From: Lachnoanaerobaculum sanguinis
Lineage (GTDB): Bacteria > Bacillota > Clostridia > Lachnospirales > Lachnospiraceae
Length of the DNA: 64,000 bases
NCBI RefSeq assembly: GCF_033242365.1
Contig: NZ_BTHK01000001.1
Location: 124,001 to 188,000 of the forward strand
Direction of reading: 5' to 3'
The translations under genes were made by a program, and so were the position numbers. The notes below the pieces were generated by a model. It had not been told where the DNA came from, did not search any database, and saw nothing but the letters and a program-made list of their open reading frames with translations. Below, one piece after another: positions 52,056-60,883 of the stretch; position 1 is the stretch's first letter, and each line of letters opens with the position of its first letter.

Positions 52056-52793
52056 TTAAATATATTCAATTTCAACCAAAGTCAGTCCCTTTGCAGGCAT
52101 TGTCTGCCCTGCAAGTTTTCTGTTTTTTGCTTTCATTATCTCTGTTATATAACTTGGCGGATAAACACCCATACCTACCTTTATCAGAGTACCTGCTATA
52201 ATACGAATCATATTGTAGAGGAATCCATCACCTCGTATTACTATTGTAATCATATCTTCATCCTGTAATACTTCTAAAGAGAATATAGTTCTTACAGGTG
52301 ATGAGGCCTGAGATTTTTGTGAACAAAAGCTTGTAAAATCATGTGTTCCTATAAAGTATCCGCTTGCCTCTCTCATTTTATCAACATCCAGATTGAAGTA
52401 ACAAAAATGTGCATAAAGTCTCTCTGTAGGTATATCAATCTTTCGATTCAAGATTCTATAGGTATATGTCTTTATACAGTCATTCTTTCTCGGATGCCAA
52501 CCTGCTTCCACCTCGTCAGAATATTGTATTCTGATATCATCAGGAAGTCTTTGATTTATGGCAAATGCAAACTTATCTGCCGCCATTCTGGCATTGGTAT
52601 CAAATACGGCTACATTTCCATAGGCATGTACTCCCGAGTCTGTTCTGGAGGCACCTATTATCTCTATTTCTTCACCTGTAAGTTTTGAAATGGCATTATT
52701 TAATACTTCTTCTATAGTTATTCCGTTAGGCTGCTTTTGCCAGCCGCAATAATTTGTACCGTCATAGGATACTATAAGTCTTATTCTTCTCAT
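52056..52793 (-). CDS. truA: tRNA pseudouridine(38-40) synthase TruA
   Basis: 245 residues. RRIRLIVSYDGTNYCGWQ opening and catalytic Asp in GASRTDSGVHAYGN; later FIGTHDFTSFC and GDGFLYNMIRIIAGTL. It makes pseudouridine at positions 38-40 of tRNA anticodon arms. Start ATG 52793 lies 4 bp past the ecfT stop, with the ribosome site AGGAAGTAGGG overlapping that stop. Standard Firmicute place after ecfAAT. Confidence 0.96.
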   Translation of the reverse strand: MRRIRLIVSYDGTNYCGWQKQPNGITIEEVLNNAISKLTGEEIEIIGASRTDSGVHAYGNVAVFDTNARMAADKFAFAINQRLPDDIRIQYSDEVEAGWHPRKNDCIKTYTYRILNRKIDIPTERLYAHFCYFNLDVDKMREASGYFIGTHDFTSFCSQKSQASSPVRTIFSLEVLQDEDMITIVIRGDGFLYNMIRIIAGTLIKVGMGVYPPSYITEIMKAKNRKLAGQTMPAKGLTLVEIEYI

Positions 52794-52797
52794 TACC

Positions 52798-53604
52798 CTA
52801 CTTCCTAAAAACAAAAACCAAAGCAATACATATAAGCATATATATCAAATAATATAAATATGCAATTATATCAATCTTCTTATATTTTAAAGGTTTGAGC
52901 TTGGTTCTGCCCTCACCTCCGTGATAACATCTGGCTTCCATCGCCATGGCAAGATCTGTGGCTCTTCTCATTGCAGAAATAAAAAGCGGTACCAAAAGCG
53001 GTACCATCGCCTTTGCTTTTTGTATTATATTTCCCGACTCAAAATCGGCACCTCTTGCCATCTGAGCCTTCATTATTTTATCAGTTTCCTCTATCAATAT
53101 GGGAATAAATCTAAGTGCAATCGACATCATCATTGATATCTCATGCACCGGTATCTTTATAACTTTCAAAAAGCCCATGCTTTTTTCAAGACCGTCTGTA
53201 AGTGCATTAGGAGTTGTAGTCAAGGTCATTACAGATGATCCCACTATAAGGAAGATCAATCTCAGTCCCATGAATATTGAAACTCTGATACCTTCTTTTG
53301 TTATTTTAATTATCCACAGTTTGAATACTACTTCTCCGTCAGTCAAAAATAAATTAAAGCTGACACTGATAATCAAAAGTATTAGGACAGCTTTCAGCCC
53401 CTTTATCATGAATTTTACAGGAACCTTTGAAAGCGAAATAGCAACCACTAAAAAGAGTGTTGCCAAAGCGTATCCCGGCCATGAATTCGCTATAAACAGA
53501 GAAACAATAAAAATCATGGTTCCAAAAAGCTTTGTTCTCGGATCAAGTCTATGTATTACAGAATCTATTGGGTAATATTGTCCCAATGTAATATCTCTAA
53601 GCAT
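52798..53604 (-). CDS. ecfT: ECF transporter T component
   Basis: 268 residues, several TM helices with the two Ala-Arg-Gly-type coupling helices: MKAQMARGADFESG and AMEARCYHGGEGRTKL. It links the two ATPases to exchangeable vitamin/metal-binding S components (group II ECF). No S component is here; any encoded elsewhere could share it. It overlaps ecfA2 by 8 bp. Confidence 0.94.
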   Translation of the reverse strand: MLRDITLGQYYPIDSVIHRLDPRTKLFGTMIFIVSLFIANSWPGYALATLFLVVAISLSKVPVKFMIKGLKAVLILLIISVSFNLFLTDGEVVFKLWIIKITKEGIRVSIFMGLRLIFLIVGSSVMTLTTTPNALTDGLEKSMGFLKVIKIPVHEISMMMSIALRFIPILIEETDKIMKAQMARGADFESGNIIQKAKAMVPLLVPLFISAMRRATDLAMAMEARCYHGGEGRTKLKPLKYKKIDIIAYLYYLIYMLICIALVFVFRK

Positions 53605-54472
53605 TTTTATCCTTTCTCTTTATATATTCTAATATTTTATCCCTGGCTTCTTCTATTGTAGTAATATCGTCCCCCAGGTCTACACCTTCTTTTTTCAGTC
53701 TCTCCACTATATAAGTTATTCCCGGCGCACTAAGTCCTATGCTCTCAAGATATTTATACTTCTTGAAAACTTCCTTAGGTGTTCCGTCTAAAACAAGCTC
53801 ACCGGCATTCATAACAAGCAATCTGTCGACATACTTTGCTACGTCCTCCATACTGTGTGAAACTAAAATGACTGTCATATCCCTTGATTTTTTCAATTCT
53901 ATAATTTCATCAAAGAGCTCATCTCTTCCCTTAGGATCAAGTCCTGCTGTAGGCTCATCTAAGATAAGCACTTCCGGATTCATAGCTAAAACTCCGGCTA
54001 TGGCTACTCTTCTTTTTTGTCCTCCGGAAAGTTCAAAAGGTGATTTTTTATAATAACTTTCATCAAGACCTACCAAAGCAAGGCTTTCCTTTGCTCTTGC
54101 TTCCACCACATCTTCAGGAAGCTTTTGATTTCTCGGACCGAATTCCACATCTGAAAGTACATCCACCTCAAAAAGCTGATGTTCGGGATATTGGAAAACC
54201 AAACCTACCTTCTGCCTTAAAAGTTTCATATCATACTTTGCTGTATATATATTTTCTCCGTTAAAGAAAAGCTCGCCTGAGGTCGCTTTAATCAGTCCGT
54301 TCAGATGCTGTATCAAAGTGGATTTACCCGAGCCTGTATGTCCAATAATACCTACAAACTCACCCCTTTTGATGGTAAATGATACATCCTTTATGGCGTA
54401 CTGTTCAAATGCGGTTCCTTCTCCATATATAAAGTTTAATTTCTTTGCTTCTATTTGCACATTATCTTGCAT
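53597..54472 (-). CDS. ecfA2: ECF transporter ATPase EcfA2
   Basis: 291 residues. Walker A GHTGSGKST, Q-loop VFQYPEHQLFE, signature LSGGQKRR, Walker B EVLILDEPTAGLDPKGRDE, and C-terminal helices of the ECF type. Pairs with EcfA1. Start ATG 54472 follows GGAG; the TTG at 54484 overlaps that site. Order A1-A2-T-truA is conserved in Firmicutes. Confidence 0.94.
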   Translation of the reverse strand: MQDNVQIEAKKLNFIYGEGTAFEQYAIKDVSFTIKRGEFVGIIGHTGSGKSTLIQHLNGLIKATSGELFFNGENIYTAKYDMKLLRQKVGLVFQYPEHQLFEVDVLSDVEFGPRNQKLPEDVVEARAKESLALVGLDESYYKKSPFELSGGQKRRVAIAGVLAMNPEVLILDEPTAGLDPKGRDELFDEIIELKKSRDMTVILVSHSMEDVAKYVDRLLVMNAGELVLDGTPKEVFKKYKYLESIGLSAPGITYIVERLKKEGVDLGDDITTIEEARDKILEYIKRKDKNA

Positions 54473-54490
54473 TATTATCTCCAAATGTGT

Positions 54491-55345
54491 TTATTTTAAT
54501 ATCGGTAAAAGGCTGTCTACAAGCTCATCCAATGTAAGTATGCCGTCCGGTAAATCAAGTCCTGATTGTTTCAGTTCAAATGCAAGCTCTGTAGTACTTG
54601 GTACGTCAAGTCGAAGTTTCTTTAATTCCTCCACATGTGAGAAAACCTCTTTCGGTGTGCCGTCCATAACTATCTTACCCTCATCCATAACTATAACTCT
54701 GTCGGCTTCTATAACCTCTTCCATATAGTGAGTAATCAGTATTACCGTGATATTTTCTTTTTTATTTAATTCAAGAACCGTCTTTATAACTTCTTTTCTT
54801 CCGTTCGGATCAAGCATCGCTGTAGGCTCGTCAAGAACAATACATTTCGGCTTCATTGCCATAATACCCGCTATAGCCACTCTCTGCTTTTGTCCGCCTG
54901 AAAGTTTATTCGGAGATTTATATCTGTAAGCAGTCATTCCTACCGCTTCCAGAGCGGCATCTACCCTCTTCCACATATCATCTGTCGGAATACCGATATT
55001 TTCAGGCCCGAATGCCACATCTTCTTCCACTACATTTCCTATGATCTGATTATCCGGATTTTGGAATACCATTCCTACCATCTTTCTCAAATCAAGAAGT
55101 GTTTCATCATTTGCCGTATCCAAATCAGAGATAAATACGGTACCTTCTGTAGGTAATAATATACCATTTAAATGTTTTGCAAATGTAGATTTTCCCGAGC
55201 CGTTATGTCCTAAAATCGCCACAAAATCGCCTTGTGTAATATCAATATTTAAATTATTGATAGCTCTTTTTACATCCTCTACTTTATCTTCTTCATCTCT
55301 GGTTATATAATCAAATATAAGCTTTGTTGCTTTTACTATTCCCAT
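54491..55345 (-). CDS. ecfA1: ECF transporter ATPase EcfA1
   Basis: 284 residues. Walker A GHNGSGKST, Q-loop VFQNPDNQIIGNVVEEDVAFGPEN read as a whole, signature LSGGQKQR, Walker B KCIVLDEPTAMLDPNGRKE, and ITHYMEEV. First gene of the ecf-truA operon. It provides ATP energy for vitamin or metal uptake with EcfA2/T. Confidence 0.94.
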   Translation of the reverse strand: MGIVKATKLIFDYITRDEEDKVEDVKRAINNLNIDITQGDFVAILGHNGSGKSTFAKHLNGILLPTEGTVFISDLDTANDETLLDLRKMVGMVFQNPDNQIIGNVVEEDVAFGPENIGIPTDDMWKRVDAALEAVGMTAYRYKSPNKLSGGQKQRVAIAGIMAMKPKCIVLDEPTAMLDPNGRKEVIKTVLELNKKENITVILITHYMEEVIEADRVIVMDEGKIVMDGTPKEVFSHVEELKKLRLDVPSTTELAFELKQSGLDLPDGILTLDELVDSLLPILK

Positions 55346-55370
55346 ATTTTCCTTTTACTTACTTTTTATA

Positions 55371-55401
55371 AAACAAAAACCTCAGCAAGGTTGCTGAGGT
55401 T
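55371..55401 (-). terminator. Terminator of tRNA-Arg
   Basis: Perfect AACCTCAGCAA / TTGCTGAGGTT stem, TTTTTGTTTT after it on the minus strand. Confidence 0.92.
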
Positions 55402-55408
55402 CTAATAA

Positions 55409-55482
55409 CGTGCGTGAGAAGATTCGAACTCCCGACACCTTGGTCCGTAGCCAAGTGCTCTATCCAGCTGAGCTACACACAC
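55409..55482 (-). tRNA. tRNA-Arg (ACG)
   Basis: 74 nt. Acceptor GTGTGTG / CACGCAC, anticodon arm CTTGG-CTACGGA-CCAAG giving ACG (read as ICG after deamination), T-loop AGTTCGAATC. Own promoter and terminator. Confidence 0.95.
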
Positions 55483-55495
55483 ATTGCAAGTACAT

Positions 55496-55524
55496 ATTCT
55501 ACATTAGTGTTTTGTGTTTGTCAA
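55496..55524 (-). promoter_or_regulatory. Promoter of tRNA-Arg
   Basis: Minus strand TTGACA (519-524) and TAGAAT (496-501), 17-bp spacing, 13 bp before the tRNA. Confidence 0.8.
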
Positions 55525-55530
55525 TAGGAT

Positions 55531-56262
55531 TTAAATATTTAAATAAAAACGTAAAATACCCAAAATAAGTATATGTACCGGATAAAAAAGATAATTGAAC
55601 CACTTATATTGTTTACCTCTTTTTCCGTTATAGGTTAGAGTCAGAAAAAATCCAAAGCATGAGTATAACTCTTTTATAATAGATAAATATCCAAGCCCTG
55701 CTCCAAGTAAAGGTTTATCATAAAAAATATAGAAAATATACGCCGCTACTACCGCGTGGTAATCATAGTCAAGGCTAAGTTCCATTGCTGACAGTCCTGA
55801 AAATATAACTATTATAATAGAAACTGTATACCATAAAATTTTACTCTTAATCTTCCCTTTTAAGGTATCTATTATCCATATAGTTATTAGACATAGTGCC
55901 AGAGTAAACATCATATTGTTCCAATACGGATTAAAGAATGTTTTCGATGTAAACATATCAAAGGGTACTTCAGATATCACTCCGAATACTGTCAAAGTAA
56001 TCAGATACTTCTTCCTGTTTTTTGTTTTATAAAATCCTTCCACTATAAAAAACACAAAAATAGGGAAAGCAATTCTCCCCAATATTGAAAATATATTTGA
56101 CAAATACAATAAAAATCCACTGCCATCAAGCATCGGTGTTATAAGAGCATTGTTTACATGATCAATAAGCATTGAAATAAATGCTATGTATTTTAGCTGT
56201 GCTCCTGAAAAGATTTGAATTCTTTTTAATTTATCAGATTCAAATCGTTTATTTAATTCCAT
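55531..56262 (-). CDS. TraX-family membrane protein
   Basis: 243 residues, seven or so TM segments. Family pattern GAQLKYIAFISMLIDHVNNA with the conserved Asp-His at the end of the first TM, GRIAFPIFVFFIVEGFYKT, and NNMMFTLALCLITIW. TraX acetylates F pilin in plasmids, but chromosomal Firmicute homologues are common and of unknown role. No conjugation genes are nearby. Start ATG 56262 follows GAGGG. Confidence 0.88.
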   Translation of the reverse strand: MELNKRFESDKLKRIQIFSGAQLKYIAFISMLIDHVNNALITPMLDGSGFLLYLSNIFSILGRIAFPIFVFFIVEGFYKTKNRKKYLITLTVFGVISEVPFDMFTSKTFFNPYWNNMMFTLALCLITIWIIDTLKGKIKSKILWYTVSIIIVIFSGLSAMELSLDYDYHAVVAAYIFYIFYDKPLLGAGLGYLSIIKELYSCFGFFLTLTYNGKRGKQYKWFNYLFYPVHILILGILRFYLNI

Positions 56263-56378
56263 AGTTTCCCTCATATTTTTATATATTTATAAATCAAATT
56301 ATACTTAATGGAATCTTATTATATCATATCAAAAGAAATATTTTATAAAATGAATTTTAACATATTCTTTGTAATCAT

Positions 56379-56407
56379 TTGACTTGTAAGTACACTGCAC
56401 ATATAAT
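56379..56407 (+). promoter_or_regulatory. Promoter of the MATE gene
   Basis: TTGACT (379-384) and TATAAT (402-407), 17-bp spacing. Palindrome CTCTTA-AA-TAAGAG (56420-56433) lies just after the expected start site and may be an operator. Confidence 0.8.
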
Positions 56408-56456
56408 GGTAAAATCACGCTCTTAAATAAGAGATTTATCAGTATGGAGGATTATT

Positions 56457-57815
56457 ATGTACACCGCTACAAAAGGCAGCTCATCTTTTAATAAAGATAT
56501 TTTAAGGCTTGCCATTCCGATAGTTTTACAAAATATTGTTACAACCGCTGTAAATTCTGCTGACGTAATAATGCTGGGCTTTGTAGGACAAGACGCACTT
56601 TCAGCCGGATCACTGGCAAATCAGGTTATGTTTATATTAAACCTTGTATATACAGGTATTTCATCCGGTGTCATAATGCTTGCCGCACAATACTGGGGGA
56701 AAAAGGATACAAAGACAATTGAACATATAATGGGCATAGGTATGCAGCTGTCCATGTTTATATCAAGTATGTTTTTTATTATGGCATTCTTTTTTCCACA
56801 TATTTTAATGAGGATTTTTACAAATGATATCAACTTGATTACTTCAGGCATACCTTATCTTAGAATGGTAAGTTTCTCATATCTTTTTATGAGTTTTTCT
56901 CAAGTATATCTATGTGCAATGAGAAGTATAGAAAGAGTTCATTTCTCTACTGTTACAAATGCAGTTGCACTGATTTTAAACATTATCTTTAATGCAGTTT
57001 TTATTTTCGGACTGTTCGGTGCACCGAAGCTTGGAATACTTGGTGTTGCACTGGCAACCGTAATTGCAAGAGGTGTGGAATTTGCAATATGTGTTATAGA
57101 TAATTTTATACCTAAAGCCATTCATTTTCATATAAAGAATATTTTGGAAGTAAATAAAATATTATTTTTTGATTTTATGAAATATTCTCTTCCTGCATTC
57201 GGAAATGAGATAGTTTGGGGAGTGGCCTTTTCAATGTACTCTGTTATTATGGGGCATCTTGACAGTGATATAGTGGCGGCAAATGCAGTAGTTGTGGTCG
57301 CAAGAAACCTTGGTACTGTGGCATGTTTCGGTATAGCTGATGCAGGAGCAATCATCCTTGGAAAGTCAATAGGTTCCGGAAATACAGATACTATAAAGTC
57401 CGATTCTTCACACTTTGTTAAAATAACAAGTATGTCTGCAGTTGTAGGTGGAATAGTTATATTTCTTTTACGACCTGTATTTTTCACTATGGCTGATTTA
57501 ACTCCTACTGCAAAAGCGTATCTTAGTATAATGCTTTTTATAAATATGTATTATATAGTAGGCCAGGCATTCAATACGGCAATGATTTGTGGTGTTTTCA
57601 GGTCGGGTGGTGATTCAAAATGGGGATTTTTCTGTGACATAGTAGATATGTGGTGCTATTCGGTTCCGCTTGGCTTTATATCGGCTTTTGTTCTTAAGCT
57701 TCCGCCAATGTGGGTATACTTCCTTATTTGTACCGATGAGTTTGTAAAGATTCCTTTTGTATACAAGCATTATAAGAGCTATAAATGGCTGAAAAATATT
57801 ACAAGAGATTTTTAA
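56457..57815 (+). CDS. MATE-family efflux transporter
   Basis: 452 residues, about 12 TM helices in two related halves. LAIPIVLQNIVTTAVNSADVIMLGFVGQDALSAGS read as a whole starts half one; MKYSLPAFGNEIVWGVAFSMYSVIMGHL begins half two. These carriers expel drugs, dyes or metabolites by sodium or proton antiport. Length is normal. Monocistronic, own promoter, ribosome site GGAGG, strong terminator. Confidence 0.93.
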   Translation: MYTATKGSSSFNKDILRLAIPIVLQNIVTTAVNSADVIMLGFVGQDALSAGSLANQVMFILNLVYTGISSGVIMLAAQYWGKKDTKTIEHIMGIGMQLSMFISSMFFIMAFFFPHILMRIFTNDINLITSGIPYLRMVSFSYLFMSFSQVYLCAMRSIERVHFSTVTNAVALILNIIFNAVFIFGLFGAPKLGILGVALATVIARGVEFAICVIDNFIPKAIHFHIKNILEVNKILFFDFMKYSLPAFGNEIVWGVAFSMYSVIMGHLDSDIVAANAVVVVARNLGTVACFGIADAGAIILGKSIGSGNTDTIKSDSSHFVKITSMSAVVGGIVIFLLRPVFFTMADLTPTAKAYLSIMLFINMYYIVGQAFNTAMICGVFRSGGDSKWGFFCDIVDMWCYSVPLGFISAFVLKLPPMWVYFLICTDEFVKIPFVYKHYKSYKWLKNITRDF

Positions 57816-57817
57816 AA

Positions 57818-57840
57818 TAAGGGGCGATAATCGCCCCTTA
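57818..57840. terminator. Bidirectional terminator
   Basis: TAAGGGGCGA / TCGCCCCTTA with a 3-base loop, between the MATE gene (+) and the end of the small-protein array (-). Confidence 0.85.
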
Positions 57841-57843
57841 TAA

Positions 57844-58254
57844 CTATAATTGTATCCATTCCAATCCGTCTACATCCTTTAATATAAATGTACTTTTCTC
57901 ATACCTATTTTTAAGCACAACTTCATCTTCTACTGATATATCGGTATACCAATGATTAAGACTTGCATATTTTCCTCTGTGAATATCAACGACTACAGTA
58001 GTTATAGGATCCCAGGTTTTCTTTTTAACACTCTCTACAATCACATAATATGCGTCTAAGAATACAAGATTTCTTCCATACATCCAAAACGGTAGTTCTT
58101 TATCCAACAGTGGAAGCTTTGCAGAGAAAATAAAATCCCCCATCGGCGGCTCAGTCTCATAGTTTAATACAATCTCACTTCCATAATACGCTATTTCCGC
58201 TCCATATGCACCTACACTTACAGGCACACCCTCTTCGGCTATTATAAAATCCAT
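57844..58254 (-). CDS. Unrecognised soluble protein, last gene of immunity-like array
   Basis: 136 residues, acidic, beta-rich, no signal or TM. WMYGRNLVFLDAYYVIVE and YTDISVEDEVVLKNRYEKSTFIL suggest a compact beta-sandwich. No family recognised. Ribosome site AAAGGAAA; 17 bp after the SF0329-like gene. Position at the end of a run of immunity-type genes suggests an antitoxin/immunity role by association only. Confidence 0.7.
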   Translation of the reverse strand: MDFIIAEEGVPVSVGAYGAEIAYYGSEIVLNYETEPPMGDFIFSAKLPLLDKELPFWMYGRNLVFLDAYYVIVESVKKKTWDPITTVVVDIHRGKYASLNHWYTDISVEDEVVLKNRYEKSTFILKDVDGLEWIQL

Positions 58255-58271
58255 ATATTTCCTTTCAAAGT

Positions 58272-58763
58272 CTATACTATACCCTCTGCACTCATTCGAA
58301 TTGCAAAAAACTCTTTAAATGTATCGGGTTCATTTTCTATAGTTTCTTTCATGGATATAAGTTTTCTTTTACCGACTCTTCTATCCAAAACAGCAAATAT
58401 CCTTACCAGCAGATTTTCACTGCATAGACTCTTCTCAATACTTTGGTTATCAAACTCATCAAATGCCCTATAAAAGCATGTTTGATCGAACACTCCAAGC
58501 TTTATAGCTGTATCATCCATATAGGCAAATTCTTGGCTCATGCGTCTTTCATACTTTTCATCTTTTGGAAAAGATTCCGACTTTGTCCAATTCTGATAAT
58601 ACCCACCTTTTATTACTTCTTTTCCGTCATATCTTATAGCAGCTCTTCCTTCATGATCAGGGGATTTGCTGTAGGATGTCGCAAAATAGCTGATATGTCC
58701 ACGTAGGCTCTCCGCCAGATATTCACTTTCCATTCGTTTTCTTATGCCGCTCCAAGTAGACAT
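58272..58763 (-). CDS. SF0329-family protein
   Basis: 163 residues. Pattern MSTWSGIRKRMESEYLAESLRGHISYFATSY (residues 1-31, read as a whole), then RAAIRYDGKEVIKGGYY, then a late VRIFAVLDRRVGKRKL matches the SF0329 family, often found in polymorphic-toxin immunity clusters and as singletons. Biochemical function unknown. 12-17 bp gaps to neighbours indicate co-transcription. Confidence 0.75.
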   Translation of the reverse strand: MSTWSGIRKRMESEYLAESLRGHISYFATSYSKSPDHEGRAAIRYDGKEVIKGGYYQNWTKSESFPKDEKYERRMSQEFAYMDDTAIKLGVFDQTCFYRAFDEFDNQSIEKSLCSENLLVRIFAVLDRRVGKRKLISMKETIENEPDTFKEFFAIRMSAEGIV

Positions 58764-58775
58764 TTTGCCTCCAAA

Positions 58776-59015
58776 CTATAAATTTGTGTTATCATCAAGC
58801 TTCTCAAAATATTCATCTAAGCAACGATATATTTTCATATCCTCTTTATTATCGTCTCTTAAAACCACACAAATATTTTTATTTTCCATATCTGTAAACA
58901 CAAAATTATATTCACCGAAGTAAGCCTGGTAACCGCATCTTTTTAGTGTCAATATCTGACCGACCCTACATTTAAAAATATTCTTTCTAACAATATAAGC
59001 CTTACCTATCTCCAT
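58776..59015 (-). CDS. Small beta-rich protein, DUF3601-like
   Basis: 79 residues, GKAYIVRKNIFKCRVGQILTL opening and YNFVFTDMENKNICVVLRDD in the middle. The order (short beta barrel, then aromatic tail YRCLDEYFEKL) resembles DUF3601 proteins, but the match is weak. One base after the preceding gene's stop (TGA-C-ATG), so translationally coupled to it. Confidence 0.6.
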   Translation of the reverse strand: MEIGKAYIVRKNIFKCRVGQILTLKRCGYQAYFGEYNFVFTDMENKNICVVLRDDNKEDMKIYRCLDEYFEKLDDNTNL

Positions 59016-59016
59016 G

Positions 59017-59370
59017 TCAGTCCTTCTTATAAAAATACAAATATGGGTAGTTTACAATCTCTTCATGCCAGTTATCATCATGCTTTATTATAACCTTTCC
59101 ATTTTCATCATAATACCTTGTAACTATCGGTGCGCTCTCTCCGGATTTTATTTTCCAAACCAATATTCCGTCCTCAAGCCCTGAATCAGGTGAATCGGTC
59201 TTTATATATTTTCCCAGATAGCAATCCCACCTTCCAAAAGGCAACTTATCATACACAATATTTACAAACTCTGCCAAGGTATCAGGCAAAATAAATGTAT
59301 CGGGATTAGGTGCGTTTACATCATCTCCCATGCACATACTGCTCCTGCCCATATAGACTTTTATTTGCAT
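59017..59370 (-). CDS. Unrecognised small protein in immunity-like array
   Basis: 117 residues, mixed alpha/beta, rich in Tyr and Asp (PFGRWDCYLGKYIKTD, YYDENGKVIIKHDD, YPYLYFYKKD). Begins MQIKVYMGRSSMCMGDD. No recognised domain. Ribosome site AAGGAGAAG. Immunity-type role suggested only by the neighbours. Confidence 0.65.
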   Translation of the reverse strand: MQIKVYMGRSSMCMGDDVNAPNPDTFILPDTLAEFVNIVYDKLPFGRWDCYLGKYIKTDSPDSGLEDGILVWKIKSGESAPIVTRYYDENGKVIIKHDDNWHEEIVNYPYLYFYKKD

Positions 59371-59380
59371 ACTCTTCTCC

Positions 59381-59941
59381 TTAAAATTTATATAAAAGAG
59401 GGAATATCAATCCTACATCAATAGCCATAAATCCAAATATAATACACAAAGAACCCACGAATATAGTTAGCCCCTTAACATTTTCACGAATCTGTATGGA
59501 GAACTTCTTATAATCAATAACCCTGTTATTTATAATATTTTCTCTTTCTTCTACACTGTCCGTTAATGAGATATTATAGCTTCCTCTATCCGCATCAAAT
59601 GTATACAGTTTGACTCTGGCATCCTTAATACTGCTTGTCGTAGTCCTAAAAAAGTCCGGATATAATTGTACAAACTCTCCTGTAGCATTATTTTTAAGTT
59701 TAATATCTAAATTATATATAGGAGATACTGAATACTTTTTTCCCGAAAGCCATATATCATATTTACCGCCATCCTCAAGTCTAAAGCTTCCGTCTATTAA
59801 GCTTACAGGCATTTCATATATCATCTTAGCCTTGGCAAATAATCTGACTTTTTTTATGCCGATAACCACCAGATATATTCCCACAGGTACAAGAAGAAAC
59901 AATAAATATTTTAAATCCTTAATAGATTGTAACCAAGACAT
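59381..59941 (-). CDS. Two-TM membrane protein in immunity-like array
   Basis: 186 residues. N-terminal TM (about 12-30), an extracytoplasmic or cytoplasmic beta-rich domain (about 40-150, SFRLEDGGKYDIWLSGKKYSV, VKLYTFDADRGSYNISL), and a C-terminal TM (about 160-184). No family recognised. Membrane immunity proteins of this layout guard against pore-forming or wall-active toxins, but that is speculation. Overlaps the DUF1877 gene by 23 bp. Confidence 0.65.
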   Translation of the reverse strand: MSWLQSIKDLKYLLFLLVPVGIYLVVIGIKKVRLFAKAKMIYEMPVSLIDGSFRLEDGGKYDIWLSGKKYSVSPIYNLDIKLKNNATGEFVQLYPDFFRTTTSSIKDARVKLYTFDADRGSYNISLTDSVEERENIINNRVIDYKKFSIQIRENVKGLTIFVGSLCIIFGFMAIDVGLIFPLLYKF

Positions 59942-60422
59942 TTCCGTCCGCCTCCAAAACTTCCTTATAAAAATCTTTCATTCTTTCAAAACAGTCAAGA
60001 AGATCTTCTTTTATTTCATCTTCTTCATCGTCATAATCCCAGATATCCGGATAAAGCTCCGCCTCTTTACCTTCTTCCAAAGCAAAGCTTTCCAAAGCGG
60101 TTTCCATATCAAAATCTTCAAGTACTTTTAATATATCCGCAACTCTGTCTTTTTTTGTATAGGCTATAAAATCATCTATTTCCTCTATAGATGTTACTCC
60201 TACTACAGCTTCACTGAGAGGATCTTCCCATATAGGGTCTGACGCACTTACTCCTGTTAACATATAGTGAAGAAGATCCCAATTCTTATCTATATCAAGA
60301 AGTATTTCCGCCTTCTCATTCCAATCTTCCACTGTTTCAAAGATATCTTCCTCATTGTCCAGGTTTTTAAGTGTTTCCAAATCTTCATCACTTAAATATT
60401 GATAGTTTGCTCTAAGTCCCAT
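59919..60422 (-). CDS. DUF1877 (YfbM-like) protein
   Basis: 167 residues, very acidic. MGLRANYQYLSDEDLETL opening and LDIDKNWDLLHYMLTG stretch are the DUF1877 marks. The family is soluble, of unknown activity, and often found among toxin-immunity genes. Overlap with the membrane protein gene downstream shows tight coupling. Confidence 0.85.
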   Translation of the reverse strand: MGLRANYQYLSDEDLETLKNLDNEEDIFETVEDWNEKAEILLDIDKNWDLLHYMLTGVSASDPIWEDPLSEAVVGVTSIEEIDDFIAYTKKDRVADILKVLEDFDMETALESFALEEGKEAELYPDIWDYDDEEDEIKEDLLDCFERMKDFYKEVLEADGNVLVTIY

Positions 60423-60435
60423 TTTTATTTTCTCC

Positions 60436-60876
60436 TTAAAATTTAAATATTTTTATAAATCTTTTTTGTAACTTATCGGATTTGTATCCTATATTCTCAT
60501 AAAATTTATGTGCTTCTACACGATGATTTGCCGAATTGAGTCTGATAAATGAAATACCGTTATCTATAGCATATTTTTCAATATAACGCATTAATTTTTT
60601 TCCAACTCCATTGCCTCGGAAATCAGGATCCACAGCCAAACCCAATATATTAAGTCCGGTATCGCTATACACACTTTCATACACCTGTGCATGAACAAAT
60701 CCGATAACCTTTTTTGTATTCTCATCTTCATATACTGCAATAATATGATTTTTATTATCGCATGACAATTTCTTTATCTGATTCTCAACTGTACTTATAT
60801 CAACATCATAGCCCAATGATGTTTTACATATTTTTTGTATAGATTCTGCATCGGATATATTCATTTCTCTTATCAT
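60436..60876 (-). CDS. GNAT N-acetyltransferase
   Basis: 146 residues, one GNAT domain. Acetyl-CoA loop in VDPDFRGNGVGKKLMRYIE (about 85-103), N-terminal RDxN-like IREMNISDAESIQKI, C-terminal NHRVEAHKFYENIGYKSD. Substrate unknown. It lies in the middle of the array with 7-14 bp gaps, so it is part of the same transcript. Confidence 0.92.
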   Translation of the reverse strand: MIREMNISDAESIQKICKTSLGYDVDISTVENQIKKLSCDNKNHIIAVYEDENTKKVIGFVHAQVYESVYSDTGLNILGLAVDPDFRGNGVGKKLMRYIEKYAIDNGISFIRLNSANHRVEAHKFYENIGYKSDKLQKRFIKIFKF

Positions 60877-60883
60877 ATGTATC

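Noticed and set aside
55531..56262. Sign of a conjugative plasmid from the TraX-like gene
   Set aside because: No other transfer, replication or integrase gene is near; TraX-like proteins are common on Firmicute chromosomes.
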